Origin: Hermatobates lingyangjiaoensis
Taxonomy: Eukaryota; Arthropoda; Insecta; Hemiptera; Hermatobatidae
DNA length: 64,000 nucleotides
Assembly (NCBI GenBank): GCA_026182355.1
Contig: JAPFBL010001929.1
Location: 1,728,001 to 1,792,000, forward strand
Direction of reading: 5' to 3'
Shown: one piece after another, positions 45,766 to 57,480 of the stretch
How positions within the stretch are numbered: the stretch's first letter is position 1
Layout: every line of letters starts with the position of its first letter
Position numbers and translations under genes: made by a program
The notes under the pieces: model-generated
Told to the model about the DNA's origin: nothing
Databases searched by the model: none
Seen by the model: only the letters and a program-made list of their open reading frames with translations

Positions 45766-47251
45766 TTTTAATAGCTCTTTTGCCACCCCAAACTCTGTTG
45801 GGGCACCAAATACTGCAAGTGTTTGTGTTAGAAACAACGCATGTTTTTTAATTAAATGTTTATGTAATAGTTTTTTTTAGTAAAGACTAGAGAGTTAATC
45901 AATACAACCTTATGTCTGATATAAATATTTCAAAGACCAATAATTTTCTTCAATTTTTCCAAATTTGGAACTAATTATAAGTTTCAGCTTATATAGGGTA
46001 CCTGTTTTGGTATAATGAGGATTATCTTAGCCTTTAGGCTGTAACAGCCATTATGTCAAATATGGCTAATGACTTTTTTTACATGGAAGCTCTTTCACCG
46101 CATACCGAGAGTTCTAGCCCAAGTAGAGGATAGGGGTAGCTTAACCTGCAGGATACGCCCAAGGTGGACCTCGCGGAGGTGAACTTCCACGATCTTACGT
46201 GACGATTAAATAAATGTTTGATACCAACTTAATAGGCCGCATATATAATACACTTCATTATTTAACTTGTAAAACTTACTTCTATATTGAGGAATAACAT
46301 TTCTATAAGTTTGACTCTCTAATTGTCCAGTGGACGTTTCTTAATTATATCGTGCTATAACAAACCTGGGGCATATTTAAAATATGTATGTAATGCTTTT
46401 TATATATGTTACCATAGATATTAAGGATTTATTTAAAAAACAAATAACAAAACGGAAAAATGCTTTAATTTAAGAGTACATTCTGAGAAATTAACATTAT
46501 TCCAAACCCCATCCTCATCTAAACCATTAATGAAATTTCATAAAAAAAGAAGTATAATTAAAATCAACTGATGGATAATAACATATTTTTTTTAAACAAA
46601 ATTGATAATATGGAAGTTTTCAATTAAGACGTTAGCGTTGAGTGGACGTAGATTAGTTGAAATGTCGCCCTGGCGGGAAGACGAGGAATGGATGGTTGGC
46701 GGGTCGCGGGACACCACCTCCTACAGGTAGAGATTCATTGTCTACCTTCCAAAATCCACCTCACCAACCCTCCCACCTTTCGTTTCAATAGGCCTCTTGG
46801 CCTTGTAAAAACTGCCATTCATGCGAAAAGAGGAAATAAACCTCGGAAGGAAACAGTCAAGACTATTATACTGTGGTCAGGCTTCATGTAACATTTGATG
46901 GATCATCGTGTCTTAAGCTTACAGCTTGCCAACAAAAGAAACTAATTCAAATATTTAGTATGCCAGGCTTTTTGTGAAACACGTTTCAAGGTAAATCAGG
47001 TATTCTTCTTATTTCAATAGAAATAGGTGTTTAGAAAATATAAACTGGGATTTCTATTTGTTATTAACATAAAGCATTAAGATGCATGATCAAGAAACAG
47101 TCTCGAGCAGTAGTAATGATAAGCAACCAACCACTGGCTTAACTATTTGATAATATCTGACCTTGAATCTAAAAATTACTTTCTGCAGATCGGCATACCA
47201 TTGTGAAGTATAACACTAACATTATAGGTATTAATATTTTGTTTTTATTGT
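45766..47251. other. Unassigned
   Basis: 46625-46870 is GC-richer with a 67-codon frame of no known family. Otherwise AT-rich. Nothing called. Confidence 0.3.
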
Positions 47252-47559
47252 TTAAACCGATCCGCTAGCAGCTGATAACGTCAGCCGTTTACCGGCTTTT
47301 TCTTTTGATCGGTGAATTCTACAGATTCTACTTCTGGAGTCTTAAATTTTGCCTAACTCAAATGCGTTTCGAGTAGGGATCTTTAATGAATACTTCACAT
47401 TGTACAGGTTCGAGACCCACGGATTAAAATCCCCTCCGAGGGACAACGTACTCAGATTTATTCACCTTCCGTGTGAATAAATCGAGGGCCAGGTGGGGAT
47501 AGAACCCCGGACTACCAGACCAGAGGCGAGTACGATAACCACTGAGCTCACCTGACCCT
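47252..47559 (-). mobile_element. tRNA-derived SINE, best preserved copy
   Basis: On the - strand the tRNA-like head begins GGTCAGGTGAGCTCAGTGG (box A within) and contains box B GGTTCTATCCCC. It closes with ACCTGGCC, which pairs with the start as an acceptor-like stem. The body and the GAATTCACCG..AAGCCGGTAAACGGC 3' part follow, ending CGGTTTAAAC. The near-complete tRNA fold makes this the best evidence that the SINE is tRNA-derived. The parental tRNA was not determined. Confidence 0.85.
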
Positions 47560-48360
47560 TAAGGTATTTATATACTAACCATAAAAGGAAAACGAGTCCC
47601 TACTTTCTATGATATGTTGAAGTCACTCCAATTTTTAAGAGTAAGTCACGGACCCTGTATTACCTTCATGGGCAGCCCTGATAGTAACAATATATGAGGT
47701 GATATTTGGCTTAGGATATACAGTCAAACATAATAGTATACCCGATTCCAATGTGGCTGTCAGCAATATTAACGTTTGTTCTCGTACTTTGATATAAATG
47801 GTAGACTATGAAGTTGTTTTATAAGGCAAAAATTAATGGAGTTCTTCTATACGTTGGTGGAAGAGCTCAATGTATCATCTGAATTCACGGAAAAAAACTA
47901 TTGGTAAATCAGGGACTGAGCTCTTGCCTGGGGCCGACATGTAGTGTTGATCTGACAGTGTCTCTGTATCAAGCCAGAGATTGGGTAAACGTTGGGAGGA
48001 TCCATCGAACTGCGTCCTACTATCACTGGTTGATAAGAAATATCTTCCCCCGTGTTACCTGGAGAGTAACTGTCAGTGAGCCAGGTCACTGCAGTTCTTA
48101 TCAGTAGTCATAAATCAACTGAGGACTGAGCTCAAGCACTCGTAGTCACCTTCTATTAGAGCTACTTTAGGCTTGATTTTAAGTCTTAAGGTTATCAGAA
48201 ATCTTAAGGTGAGGACATAAACATTTCTGACTAATTTTGGTGAGGTTGGTGAGGAAGGTGACGTCACTCAAAAACAGCAACAAGCAATAAGTCTGGCTTG
48301 CTGACCTATTCCAGTAACTTCATTACTTGTGTAGTCTGTTATAGTGTGGTATTAACTCAT
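47560..48360. other. Unassigned
   Basis: Overlapping short frames at 47898-48107 on both strands have no known domain. No gene called. Confidence 0.3.
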
Positions 48361-48411
48361 ATTGGAGGAAAGTATTATGTCTCCACACAAAGAAGTTTAT
48401 TATAAAAAAAC

Positions 48412-48452
48412 TAACAATGTGTTTCGAACACTTGATGTTCTTCTTCAGGTTA
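48412..48452 (-). ncRNA. Hammerhead-like motif, family E left arm
   Basis: On the - strand: TAAC, CTGAAGA, extra A, stem II GAACATCAAGTGTTC (5 bp), GAA, ACACAT, unpaired T, GTTA. Stem I is 4 bp and the core intact. Stem III is ACGCGT in the other arm (48515-48520), and ACACAT is what two CpG-type transitions would give, so stem III is damaged here. Confidence 0.55.
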
Positions 48453-48484
48453 CATATGCTGGAACCACCCTAGCAGAGCAGATG

Positions 48485-48525
48485 TAACCTGAAGAAAAAC
48501 ATCAAGTATTCGAAACGCGTTTTTT
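48485..48525 (+). ncRNA. Hammerhead-like motif, family E right arm
   Basis: TAAC, CTGAAGA (48489-48495), extra A, stem II AAACATCAAGTATTC, GAA (48512-48514), palindromic ACGCGT, T, then TTTT instead of GTTA. Stem III is intact and stem I lost, the reverse of the left arm. Confidence 0.45.
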
Positions 48526-48663
48526 ATAATAAACTTTTTTGTGTGAAGGCATAATACTTTTCCCAATATTCCAGTACCTCTCAAATAACAAACAGTCCCT
48601 ACTTCACACTTAGTTACCCCTTATCAGTGATTTATCTTCCCTATTTCTACTAAATTAGGGACC

Positions 48664-48845
48664 AAAGTAGCCCATTAGCTTGTATGGTCAGCCCAAGATT
48701 GGTAGATCTCTGGTTCGATTCACACTGAGCTCGTTCTTCGGAGGAGACATTAAGACGATTCTATATTTCAGGTACTTGTTAAAGATTCCTAGTCTAAATA
48801 CACTAAAAGTAGGCAAAATTTAGAACTTCCAATGAAGAATCAACT
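48664..48845 (+). mobile_element. tRNA-derived SINE, shortened
   Basis: Head with TTAGCTTGTATGGTCAGCCC and box B GGTTCGATTCAC (48712-48723), then a shortened body TTCGGAGGAGACATTAAGAC, TTGTTAAAGATTCC and GTAGGCAAAATTTAGAAC. Confidence 0.7.
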
Positions 48846-49639
48846 CTTTAATATGTCTTACCTATTACAAAAACGGATGATAAGTAATAAATAAGATACA
48901 CTTTCCGCTCCTAGAACAGCACTTAACATTGAAAGTCACAAATAAGTGAGGACATTGGAAAATAAACAAGCATTTCTACTAAATTAATATAAACTTTAAA
49001 ACTATAATTCACGTTGATATAGCGGAACAACAGTAACCGATCAATTAGCCAATAGTTGTTCCTAACAAGCAGATAATGAACCAGTATACTTAAGCCCTGA
49101 GTCTTCATACAATAATCAATCACCAGCTAACGACACCTCCCACCAATGTATTACTTCCTGCTCTTGACAAGTTAACTAACAAACTCAGTCGAACTAACCG
49201 ATTGAGCATCATCTATTCTTCTGTTTTTATGGCAGGTTTTTGGCAGGAAACTTCAAATAAAAGAATTTGTACTAGAGTGTGTATGAGTTCCGCTTTCAAT
49301 TAGAAGAAAACCTAAGTGTGATTACTTGTGGTTAATAATTTCAGCACTTTAGTGATTTAGCTATTCCACTATATTGCTTGAACAGACAATAGATCTTTGC
49401 ATATAAAATAAATTTAAGATTTTTTAGACGGTTCCTATTTTATAATAACTGAATATTTACTTTTTGTTACTTTCCCGATTTACATTATGTATAGATATAC
49501 AATATACATTCCATGCCTGATGGCTAAGTAAGTCGTTTCTATCCTGATAATGAAGAAGGTTAAAATATAAAAGTGAGATATCTCAGTTCTTCCTAAGGTT
49601 ATGTCTGTGGAATGTCCATAGTTTTCCTCCTATATCGTT
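48846..49639. other. Unassigned
   Basis: The start (48846-48960) resembles the 45430-45765 repeat. CTGATAATGAAGAAGG at 49544 is a decayed family C core without GAA. No gene. Confidence 0.35.
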
Positions 49640-49915
49640 TGTTTATATATATATAGTGTTATCTAATCGGGATTCGGTCAAATTTTCTAGGTTCAAAAAT
49701 CAAACTCTCATTGCTGACGTTTCGGTTTTATTTTAAAACCTTTTTCATAGTCAGAAGTAAGAATTTTTTTAAACTAAGAAAATGAGTTTTACATTATTTA
49801 AAGGAATAACAATCTTAACCGGACAAAACCTTCGACTAGACTTCGTCTAGAATCCCGATTTGATAACACACCTATTGTATCAAACGGTCGATATATTATT
49901 GAATCTGTTATATAT
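49640..49915. repeat. Family J palindrome, diverged
   Basis: ATCTAATCGGGATTCGGTCA (49664 on) faces TAGAATCCCGATTTGATAAC (49849 on). Between them lie GACGTTTCGGTTTTATTTTAA and the AACCTTTTTCATAGTC segment. The end TATTATTGAATCTGTTATA is shared with 29350 (inverted). Confidence 0.55.
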
Positions 49916-49919
49916 ATAA

Positions 49920-50065
49920 TAAAAAATGATTTTAAACCACAATAACAAATGGAAAACAAACTAAAAACTTCACTAACAATTGTTAAAGCATCATTGGGTT
50001 TTTACTCTGACGAAGACCGCTTGATCGATTATTTTTTACTGTTTATGTGAAATCTTTATATTATA
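49920..50065. repeat. Decayed family A element
   Basis: Outer arm TTTAAACCACAATAACAAATG and the right-arm fragment TACTCTGACGAAGACCGCTTG survive. The ribozyme-like motif is deleted after stem II begins. Confidence 0.5.
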
Positions 50066-50249
50066 ATAGTTCGTTGAAATGCTGACCAATAGGAGAGTAA
50101 AGTTAGTAGGTCCATGCGTGCAGTCCCATTCCCGCTCTTAGCTATAGCCTTCGTTATTCTGCCAATGGTTATAGAGGTTGCACAGTCCCTCTGTGAAATA
50201 AGATTGTTGCCAGAAAACACAAGCCCCAATTTGCCAACTCATAGAAAAC
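50066..50249. other. Unassigned
   Basis: No recognised feature. Confidence 0.3.
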
Positions 50250-50385
50250 AATATATATATATATATATATATATGATCAAACCACAATAAGAAATGGGAA
50301 AACAAGACTAAGATCTTTCAACCGTAACAAGCGGTCTTCGTCAGTCAAAAACCCAAAAGTCTTTATATATATATATATGAAAATG
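50250..50385 (-). repeat. Family A half-element
   Basis: (TA)n at 50250-50272 is followed by the family A left arm. The motif at 50306-50344 (- strand) keeps CTGACGA, stem II, GAA and AGATCT, but a 2-base deletion removes half of stem I. The right arm is absent and a TA run follows, so a clean half was inserted or the other arm was deleted. Confidence 0.6.
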
Positions 50386-51270
50386 TTCATCAGCACAATT
50401 AATCATCAGCACTAAAAACTCACGAGCGCAACAAAGACACTTTGTCATAGGAAAGAGAAGTTTACATGAGATATTCAAAGGAAGTATCAGTTTTGCATCT
50501 GAGTCTAAATTTTAACTGTTAGTTTATCTTTCAAGCTATGAGTATCTCTTCCTGATAACGATGGAAGTCGATATATTGAAATGATTCTTTTTTGTTTCTG
50601 AGTATAAAAATTAACATATAAAAAGGTTAAAAGAAAAGAACACGTAGAAACAACAACAAAATTCACTTCAATATTTCGACGTCATCGTCATCACGAGTTG
50701 AAAAAGGAGAAGTTGCTTTTTTGCCAGCCAAACGAACTCTTCTTCATCTTCAACTCCCAATGACGACAAGGTCGAAATGTCTGTGTAATTTGACTAGTTG
50801 TCCTTGTACAACGTTTATATATATATAGAAATGAAAATGTTTATCACCACAACTATCAAGAAAACTCAGGAGCAGCAACAAACACTCAGTTCCAATATTC
50901 CAACACCTCTCGTCATCAGAAAGAGACGTTCAACCAGGGATCAGTATTGAGTCTGAGTCTAAATGCTGACTGCTAGTTTAACTGATTCTTCTCCAGCTGT
51001 ACATGTGATAGTAGAAGTTACCAAACAGTGGAACATATTCTGCGGGATTGTACAGAATAATAACGAAAAAGTAACAGACTTACTGTATTATTTATGACAA
51101 CTAGTGCTGCAACAATGAAAACACTACTGAATTATGCTATACCACCTAGTTACAGAAAAAGAACTAAATATATGCAGATATCTACACTATCTCACTTTAA
51201 GATAATACTAATTTTTTATCCTTAACTATGTTTTATAAATGAATGAATTATTATGAATTATAATAATATA
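50386..51270. repeat. Cluster of decayed family C type elements
   Basis: 50625-50815: ATTCACTTCAATATTTCGAC then GTCATCGTCATCACGAG, with the core reading GTGATGA. 50820-50960: AACACTCAGTTCCAATATTCC then CTCTCGTCATCAG. Both are single mutated arms with weak partners. The rest is unassigned. Confidence 0.4.
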
Positions 51271-51450
51271 TAATTAAATATGAACTTATAGAAACAACAA
51301 CAAAGCTCACTTCAATATTTCCACCTCGTCGTCATCAGGAGAAAGAGAAGAGGCTGTTTGCTAACCGAGCAGAACTCCTCCTCTTCTTCTTCTCCTTCTT
51401 CTTATGACGGCAAATTCAAAATATTGAAGTGAGTTGTGTTTTTTTCTACT
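51271..51450. repeat. Family C type palindrome
   Basis: GAAACAACAACAAAGCTCACTTCAATATTT faces a shortened complement ending near 51445 (long match, key part AGCTCACTTCAATATTT). The - strand motif (51338-51315) is CTGATGA, extra C, GACGAGGTG, GAA, ATAT, with a mismatch closing stem II. Confidence 0.5.
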
Positions 51451-52469
51451 TCTAATAGTTTGGTATGTTGTCCTAACCGACTGTTCCATTTTTTTAATTA
51501 AAAATTTATTAATACGACGCACTAAATAATAAGTGTGCTTATTGATCTAGAATAAGCGCTCAAAAAGTTGAATTTGGAGTCCTGACGATGGATTCAGGCC
51601 TCTAGAATTCATGATGGATATGTTGAGGATGATGGCTGCATGAATGGCTGGCTACAATATTACCTGCCTCGTAACTAAAAATTAAAATTACATAATAGCA
51701 AAAACTGTAATCATAGTTATAAAGGAATATAATACTGAAGATAAATGTAAATAATAGATTTAATAGACGTGGTAGATGTAAAATGAAAAACTCAATAAAA
51801 TAGTACTAATAATATATATTAGTAAAACTTTTACACAAATCTTGCCCTCTAGAGAGTTATGTAGATTATAATAATGATAAGGTTTTAATGTTGCATTTAT
51901 TTTACCAAAGTAGTAATTAAATGACAGCAGTCATAGAAGTTACGTGACTCTTGAAGGCTGTACCAAGAAGTAAGTAATTATGAAGCGATTCAGGTTTGAA
52001 CTGCTACCAGTCTTAGGATATCCTCTACATCTTGGCAAAGCCGCTGTCTAGTAACAGAGATAGGCCAGGTCGAAAGAGAAACTTGTTAATCTTTTCATTA
52101 GTTGAAGTCTTTTAATTGAACCTTGTCACTTTAACTGGAGATTAACACTGTTCACGGTACACCGGAGTCAACTCAATCAACTACATTAACGCCATCATTA
52201 AAACAAGTAGCATTGAAGTTTTGAAATACCTTTAACACTTTCTAGGGTATACAGGAAAAAAACTAGTTTCTCTTCTTAAACCACCTATAGGACTTTTTTC
52301 AACTTCTTTATTACACTTGTTAGTCTACCTTAACAAAATATAGTGGTAATTTAAAAACAAATTTTACGATATTGACTAATTTACAAATTTTCAGGTTTCT
52401 GGAATTCATGATGGATATTTTGTTACTATGATGTTTGCGTGAGTAGGCGGGTATTTATAAAGAACTTAC
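51451..52469. other. Unassigned
   Basis: No recognised gene or repeat. 51571-51625 and 52396-52425 share GAATTCATGATGGATAT, hinting at an old dispersed repeat. Confidence 0.35.
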
Positions 52470-52504
52470 AATGATCAAACCGCAATAACAAATGGGGAAA
52501 AAAA

Positions 52505-52547
52505 GGCTAAGATCTTTCAACCATAACAAGCGGTCTTCGTCAGAGTC
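52505..52547 (-). ncRNA. Hammerhead-like motif, family A (outer left arm)
   Basis: Core CTGACGA, GAA and AGATCT are intact. Stem I has one mismatch (GACT against AGCC) and stem II one substitution. Confidence 0.45.
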
Positions 52548-52592
52548 AAAAACCCAACTGAATCAAACCAGAATATCAAATGGAAAAAAAAA

Positions 52593-52635
52593 GACTAAGA
52601 TCTTTCAACCGTAACAAGCGGTCTTCGTCAGAGTC
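52593..52635 (-). ncRNA. Hammerhead-like motif, family A (inner left arm)
   Basis: Identical in all structural positions to the intact motif at 62004-62046: GACT/AGTC, CTGACGA, GACCG/CGGTT, GAA, AGATCT. Confidence 0.65.
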
Positions 52636-52658
52636 AAAAACCGAACAGTTGGGTTTTT

Positions 52659-52701
52659 GACTCTGACGAAGACCGCTTGTTACGGTTGAAAGATCTTAGG
52701 T
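52659..52701 (+). ncRNA. Hammerhead-like motif, family A (right arm)
   Basis: Core and stems II and III are intact (CTGACGA 52663-52669, GAA 52688-52690, AGATCT 52691-52696). Stem I partner reads AGGT instead of AGTC, leaving two pairs. Confidence 0.5.
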
Positions 52702-52770
52702 TTTTTTATTTCATATTGTGGTTTGATCATTGGTTGTTATTTCACGTATTTATCTGAAATCTTGTATAAA

Positions 52771-52930
52771 GAACTTTCTAACCACTCTATAAATTGCACT
52801 TTTTAACAATTCGTAAAAATGACACTGGCGTTAGGCAAATTTAAGGACTCTAAATGTAGAATGAACTCGGTAATGTGAGTCAACTATTACTAAAATGGGT
52901 GCCAAATAATGAATGAGCTACACTTTTCAC
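52771..52930 (+). mobile_element. SINE 3' fragment
   Basis: GTTAGGCAAATTTAAGGACTC and AATGTAGAATGAACTC (52831-52867) match the distal SINE body, followed by ATGGGTGCCAAATAATGAATG shared with the 45430-45765 repeat. Confidence 0.5.
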
Positions 52931-53214
52931 CTCTAAAAACACAGGAATTAAAAAATGTAGTATTCCTTTTAAAATGAATGAATTAGTTAAATTGACTGGT
53001 AATTTCTTTTTTGGATGAGAAATCCAAAGCTTAGTTGCAGCAAAGTTGAGTGTAGACCATTTCAGATTTTCCCATTTCACTTTCAGATACTAAGAATATG
53101 AAGTCGCCAATAAATCTTATTTGACAGACACTTTCAAAACAAGCTCAGGCCAAAAGAGTACAATTATACTATTTGCTTGGCTAATACGCCGTTATTGTTG
53201 TAGTCAGTACTTGA
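52931..53214. other. Unassigned
   Basis: GAGTGTAGACCATTTCAGATT (53048 on) resembles the sequence just outside the TIR elements at 19052 and 21492. Nothing else recognised. Confidence 0.3.
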
Positions 53215-53415
53215 GGAGCTCCTAGACTGAATTAGTACGGACTGGTCAATTGCTGACTGGTTGTTAGTTGGCTGCAGGTAGGAGGCACTAGTTCCAAGAA
53301 GTTGTCCGCTTCACGGGCTAATTCTAGCCGTTCTCTCCTGCTCACGAATCACCCGTCGATCCCACTGGACCGTTCTAATTACCCTAATTGATATCATTAC
53401 GTCGAGCATTTCAGC
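53215..53415. promoter_or_regulatory. Possible regulatory element
   Basis: A non-repetitive, GC-average block contains CAGGTAG (53275-53281, the heptamer bound by Zelda in Drosophila) and TCTAATTACCCTAATTGAT (53374 on), with two homeodomain-like sites. About 4 kb upstream of the achaete-scute gene. Motif matches this short are expected by chance too. Confidence 0.25.
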
Positions 53416-53639
53416 TTTTCTTTGCTTTTGTTAATTTCACTTACACTATATTACAACATTAACGGTTATTCTCCAATATTAATTGAAATAAACTCTTTCT
53501 AAAATTTTTTGACTTCAATTAATGACACCATAAAAAAATAAAAATAGTCCACAAAATGTATATGATCTTATAAATTTAAAATATAATGTAGCTTGTAATA
53601 TTTAAAACAATCACATTGAGTAGTAAACTTTTTTCCTTC
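53416..53639. other. Unassigned
   Basis: AT-rich, nothing recognised. Confidence 0.35.
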
Positions 53640-53652
53640 CTTCTCTCTATCA

Positions 53653-53712
<60 letters not shown>

Positions 53713-53735
53713 CATTGCCTTTTTCTTTCCTTGTT
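53640..53735. repeat. (CT)n microsatellite
   Basis: Almost pure CT from about 53652 to 53708, with CTTT interruptions around it. The Ser/Leu frame across it is a by-product. Confidence 0.9.
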
Positions 53736-53791
53736 TCTCTTCAAAATGTTCTTCCTAACTCTCTAATAAAATTAAAAATATTTATATCGAA

Positions 53792-53930
53792 GAGCTAAGT
53801 CCCGACTTCGTACAGGCTCGGGACCGACGGCTTAACGTCCTCTCCGAGGGATGACGTTCCCAGATTTATTCATGCAAATCGAGAATGAATCGAAGGTCAC
53901 TGTGCGTATTGAATCCTGGATCTATAAAAA
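53792..53930 (-). mobile_element. SINE, middle part
   Basis: CGTACAGGCTCGGGACCGAC, TCCTCTCCGAGGGATGACG and TCCCAGATTTATTCATGC (on the + strand) match the SINE body in antisense. The head starts at TGAATCCTGG (a decayed box B) and is truncated. Confidence 0.7.
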
Positions 53931-55367
53931 ATAATATCTTTTTTATAAAAAATAATCCCAACAGTGTTGATTGATATCATTCATTGATTGATATTGATAT
54001 TCAAATAAATATCATTTGATAAAATAAATATCACCAAAAGACATTAGAGAGGAGAAGTAATCCAATGGTTCTACTTTTTGGTATGAAATTTAATTTATGA
54101 TATCACATGAAAAGGATTAGAATCACTGGTTAAATGAAGAATTAACCACTGAAGAATTAATCACTGATTAAATAAATGATTAGAATCACTTATTTTAAAT
54201 GAAGCAAATAAGTTCATAAAATTAACAAGAACTTATTGAACTATTACTTTGACAGAGCAGTTGATGCTATCATCTCTTTTGTTGTGAGCTACCAGAGAGA
54301 GGAGTCCTTGGAAGTGTAACTTTAACATTCTTATATAAGAAAAAAAATAGTTATATATTTTAACTATTATTCATTATCATATGTTGTTATTAGAGCATAA
54401 TTGAGGATTTTTAAAACTAGAGATTATTTTTTTTTTAAATTATTGATAATTTTAAAATCATATAGCTGAAATTGGAAGTTTATTAAGTTTTGTGGTTTCT
54501 TAGATCGTATATAGCTGTTTCTGAACCACACGTAAAAAAGAGTTAGCTCCCATCGTCAATTATGCTTTCGTTTTTTGGTATAACGAAAGTCTTGGAGGAA
54601 TCAATTAACAAATCACAATTATAGGTATGATTTGGTAGGAAACAATAAATCTTCAAATGGATTGGTTTGCAATCTTCATCAGAATGTCTTGATCCATGAT
54701 GCCGGATAATGATTCGATATTCAGTCCAGAATTAAACGATTCTCTTATAAAAAGGTTTTGTGTTTAGTGCTGCTTCATATTAGTGTTTCTCAGAGGTTTC
54801 AGGTTATATTGCTACCTACACACACAAAGTAAGCCACATAAAATATAAATACATGAAGGATTATAACTGATTGATATTTAAACATCAGAATAAAGTAAAG
54901 CATTGTGAAATCAATATTTTTAATTAAATACCATTATTATTCATTTATTTGTTCATGATTATGATATCACTGGCTTGACTCAAATCTTGATGTATTGAAA
55001 CCTCAGTTTCAATTTAATGTGAATTTCGACAAACAAGAATCCATAAGTTACTTTTTTCTATGATATTCATAATAGCTGCTTATCTCCGCTCGTTAGTCCA
55101 TTTTGAATTACTTCAGAGTTTTGTGAAGAGCTAGAATATAACGATCAGAGAGGTCACTGCGAAGGAGCACAACATGAAAGTTCTATGCAAAGTGCATTGA
55201 TATACTTATAACTTATCTTCTACCACTTTTATGAATGTCCTGTACTCGAAAAATAATATCTGTTCAGTTTTTAATTTTCGTTACTTCCAATTTAATAATT
55301 CCAGTGATATTTTAAACAATTCTTTGTAATAACCTCCTGACGATTGTATTCTCAACCTCTTTCAAGT
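53931..55367. other. Unassigned
   Basis: 53925-54020 has short local repeats of TGATATTCAT/AAATATCA. 54135-54215 repeats AATCACTGGTTAAATGAAG-like units. No gene. Confidence 0.35.
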
Positions 55368-55675
55368 AAGGTTAGGTAAGGTTGACACAAGAGAACACAC
55401 ATAGGTCAAACATTGCCTCTTTGTGACATCATACAATGAACATTGTGAGTTCTAAACAATGAACTACATTGGGAGTCCTATATTTGGACTGACTCAAGTA
55501 TATTTAGTGCCTGACATCGTGCAGGCTCGGGACTGACGGCTTAACGTCCTCTCCGAGGGATAACGTTCCCAGATTTATTCACACCACGACATTGAATCGA
55601 TGGCCATAGTGGGTATTGAATTCTGGATCTACCGGCCCAGGAGCGAACACGTTGCCAATGGATTAACCTGACCTC
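55368..55675 (-). mobile_element. tRNA-derived SINE, full length
   Basis: On the - strand the head begins GGTCAGGTTAATCCATTGGC (box A region), then box B AATTCAATACCC, then the body. The tail is GTCAACCTTACCTAACCTTA, made of TTAGG-like units. Same subfamily as 15190-15400, 35832-36143 and 63171-63493. Confidence 0.8.
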
Positions 55676-57480
55676 TCTTTCAGGATAGACTTCGAGTAAT
55701 CAGTGAGTAAATAAATGTAAACGGCATAGTTCGTTTTACAGCCGACAGCAAAGCACCAAGGTAATGATGTTAAATTGTTACTTTACTACATTATTGTATG
55801 TTTTCTGTACATTCTTTTGAAGTGGCCAATCAAGTACCTTTTTATTTTAGGTAATTAAGAAATATCTAAAATGGTTACAAGTGAAATTAAGTTACAAGTG
55901 ACTTAGATAACTTATTAGACAGAAAAAATATTGATAATGTATTATAATATTGGGGGATACAAAGTGTTTGAGTAAATAACCATTATGGCAGATTACACAA
56001 GTAATGAATATATTATAATATAATTATATTATGTAATATATTATTATAATAAAATTAATAATTTATTATATAATATAAATTACTTATATAATATAAGATT
56101 ATAATTAATTTCATTTTGTAGTTTACAGGGTACTGTCTAACAGTGGTTTTAAATAATAAATTAGGTCCTTCAATGGGCTCTCATATTTTTCAATTCTTCT
56201 TTTCTCATAAAATGTTTCTTCTTTCTTTGTCCAAGAACCGTTAGTGTCATGTCAGAACAGCTTGGTGAGGCCAGCCACTGCACTGGCCTTCTGGTTAGCG
56301 GGCTGCTTCAGGACGTTGGCTGCGGTAGTCCAAACGTCTGCCACGGTTTCTTTTGTTAGCTATATTATTTGACTACAGATTTTGAAGTATGTTATTGGGT
56401 GTTGGCTGTTAGCACATCCTTCCTTTGGATTTAAAATTTCGCAATGACCGGGATCCCATTAAAGAAATACATCTATTTTAACTAACGACTTCTACAAATT
56501 TTTTTGAAGCCTGAGCCACCAGACGGTTTTGCTATAGTAGCGATGATACTACGTACTTGTAGCGCATGAACTGTGCAAAATTATACTCCAAGTAGTCCCT
56601 CTGTTTCTCTCTACGTTCTAAATGTGAAAGCTATGATCCAAAAAAAAATTGAAGTTATAACCAAGATTGGAATCTCTAATACTTAGTAATAAAAGCAAGC
56701 ATGCTGTTTTAAACTTAAGAGGCCTCCAAACGGGACAGTTACCTTTTATCAATCTATCAATTCTGAATCAAAAGTATAAGTATGGCAATACATACTTGTA
56801 TTGTTTAAAAGAATATAACAATACCATTATTATTATTAATATAGCTTCTCGACCATTGATTTTTAAAGTTCAAAGATTGGTTTCTTGAGGATTTTTGGTC
56901 TAAAGAAATTACCCTTCTGTTTATAAAATTATTCCTAAGGTATGATATTTTTCTTTGTACAATACTTGAATTGTGTCTATATTAAAGAGAGTGTCAAGGA
57001 TATTGTGTAACTGGGGAGTACATGACACTATAGACGGGTGATTGACGAAGAGGAGAAGTAAGTTGTTCTGTGTGAAGTTGCGTAGGAATGGGACGCCTGC
57101 CTCAGGGTAGGTCGGGAGCCTTTTACCTGTTGCCACCTCTCACAAGAGCGTCTCTGTAACCTTTAATATTATTTAAGAATTTCTTGGGAGCTTTCAGACA
57201 AAGGAATGGGATTGTCTTGCGCTAGGCGGGGGAATTCCAACAATAAAAGTAGATGGTAGTAAATGATTTAAAGATGGAATTAGAGATGTATGTATTTGTT
57301 TTGGAGGATTTCTTAAAAATGATTTGGTCTATACGTGGGTAATGTATGAGGAAGAAGGGCTTGTTAATGATCAGGGAGATGGTGTTATTTTATATGTGAC
57401 ACGAGAAAGGAAGAAAAGAAATATCGGGCGGTATTAGTATTCATTAGATAGGGTAGGGAAGGAGAAGGTTGGATAAGGTC
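55676..57480. other. Upstream region of the achaete-scute gene
   Basis: 55990-56105 is a TA-rich self-complementary stretch. 56250-56350 is GC-richer. No repeat family or coding region recognised. 57240-57480 becomes purine-rich. TTTTATATG near 57390 could be a TATA-like element about 260 bp before the start codon, but no initiator was identified. Proneural enhancers would be expected in such a region but cannot be placed by eye. Confidence 0.35.

Larger units (their letters stand above)
48361..48572. repeat. Family E palindromic element
   Basis: The arms share ATTGGAGGAAAGTATTATGT and its complement at the ends, then TTATTATAAAAAA and the ribozyme-like core, around a centre near 48470. The outer sequence resembles family G. 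Unlike families A and B it is not flanked by TA runs. Confidence 0.75.
52470..52770. repeat. Family A element with an extra left arm
   Basis: Three arms in a row: left arm at 52474-52556, a second left arm at 52562-52645, and a right arm at 52646-52765 with the TTTCAC tail. The two left arms differ by several substitutions, so the extra arm is not a recent slippage copy. Nested insertion or template switching between copies would explain it. Confidence 0.75.
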
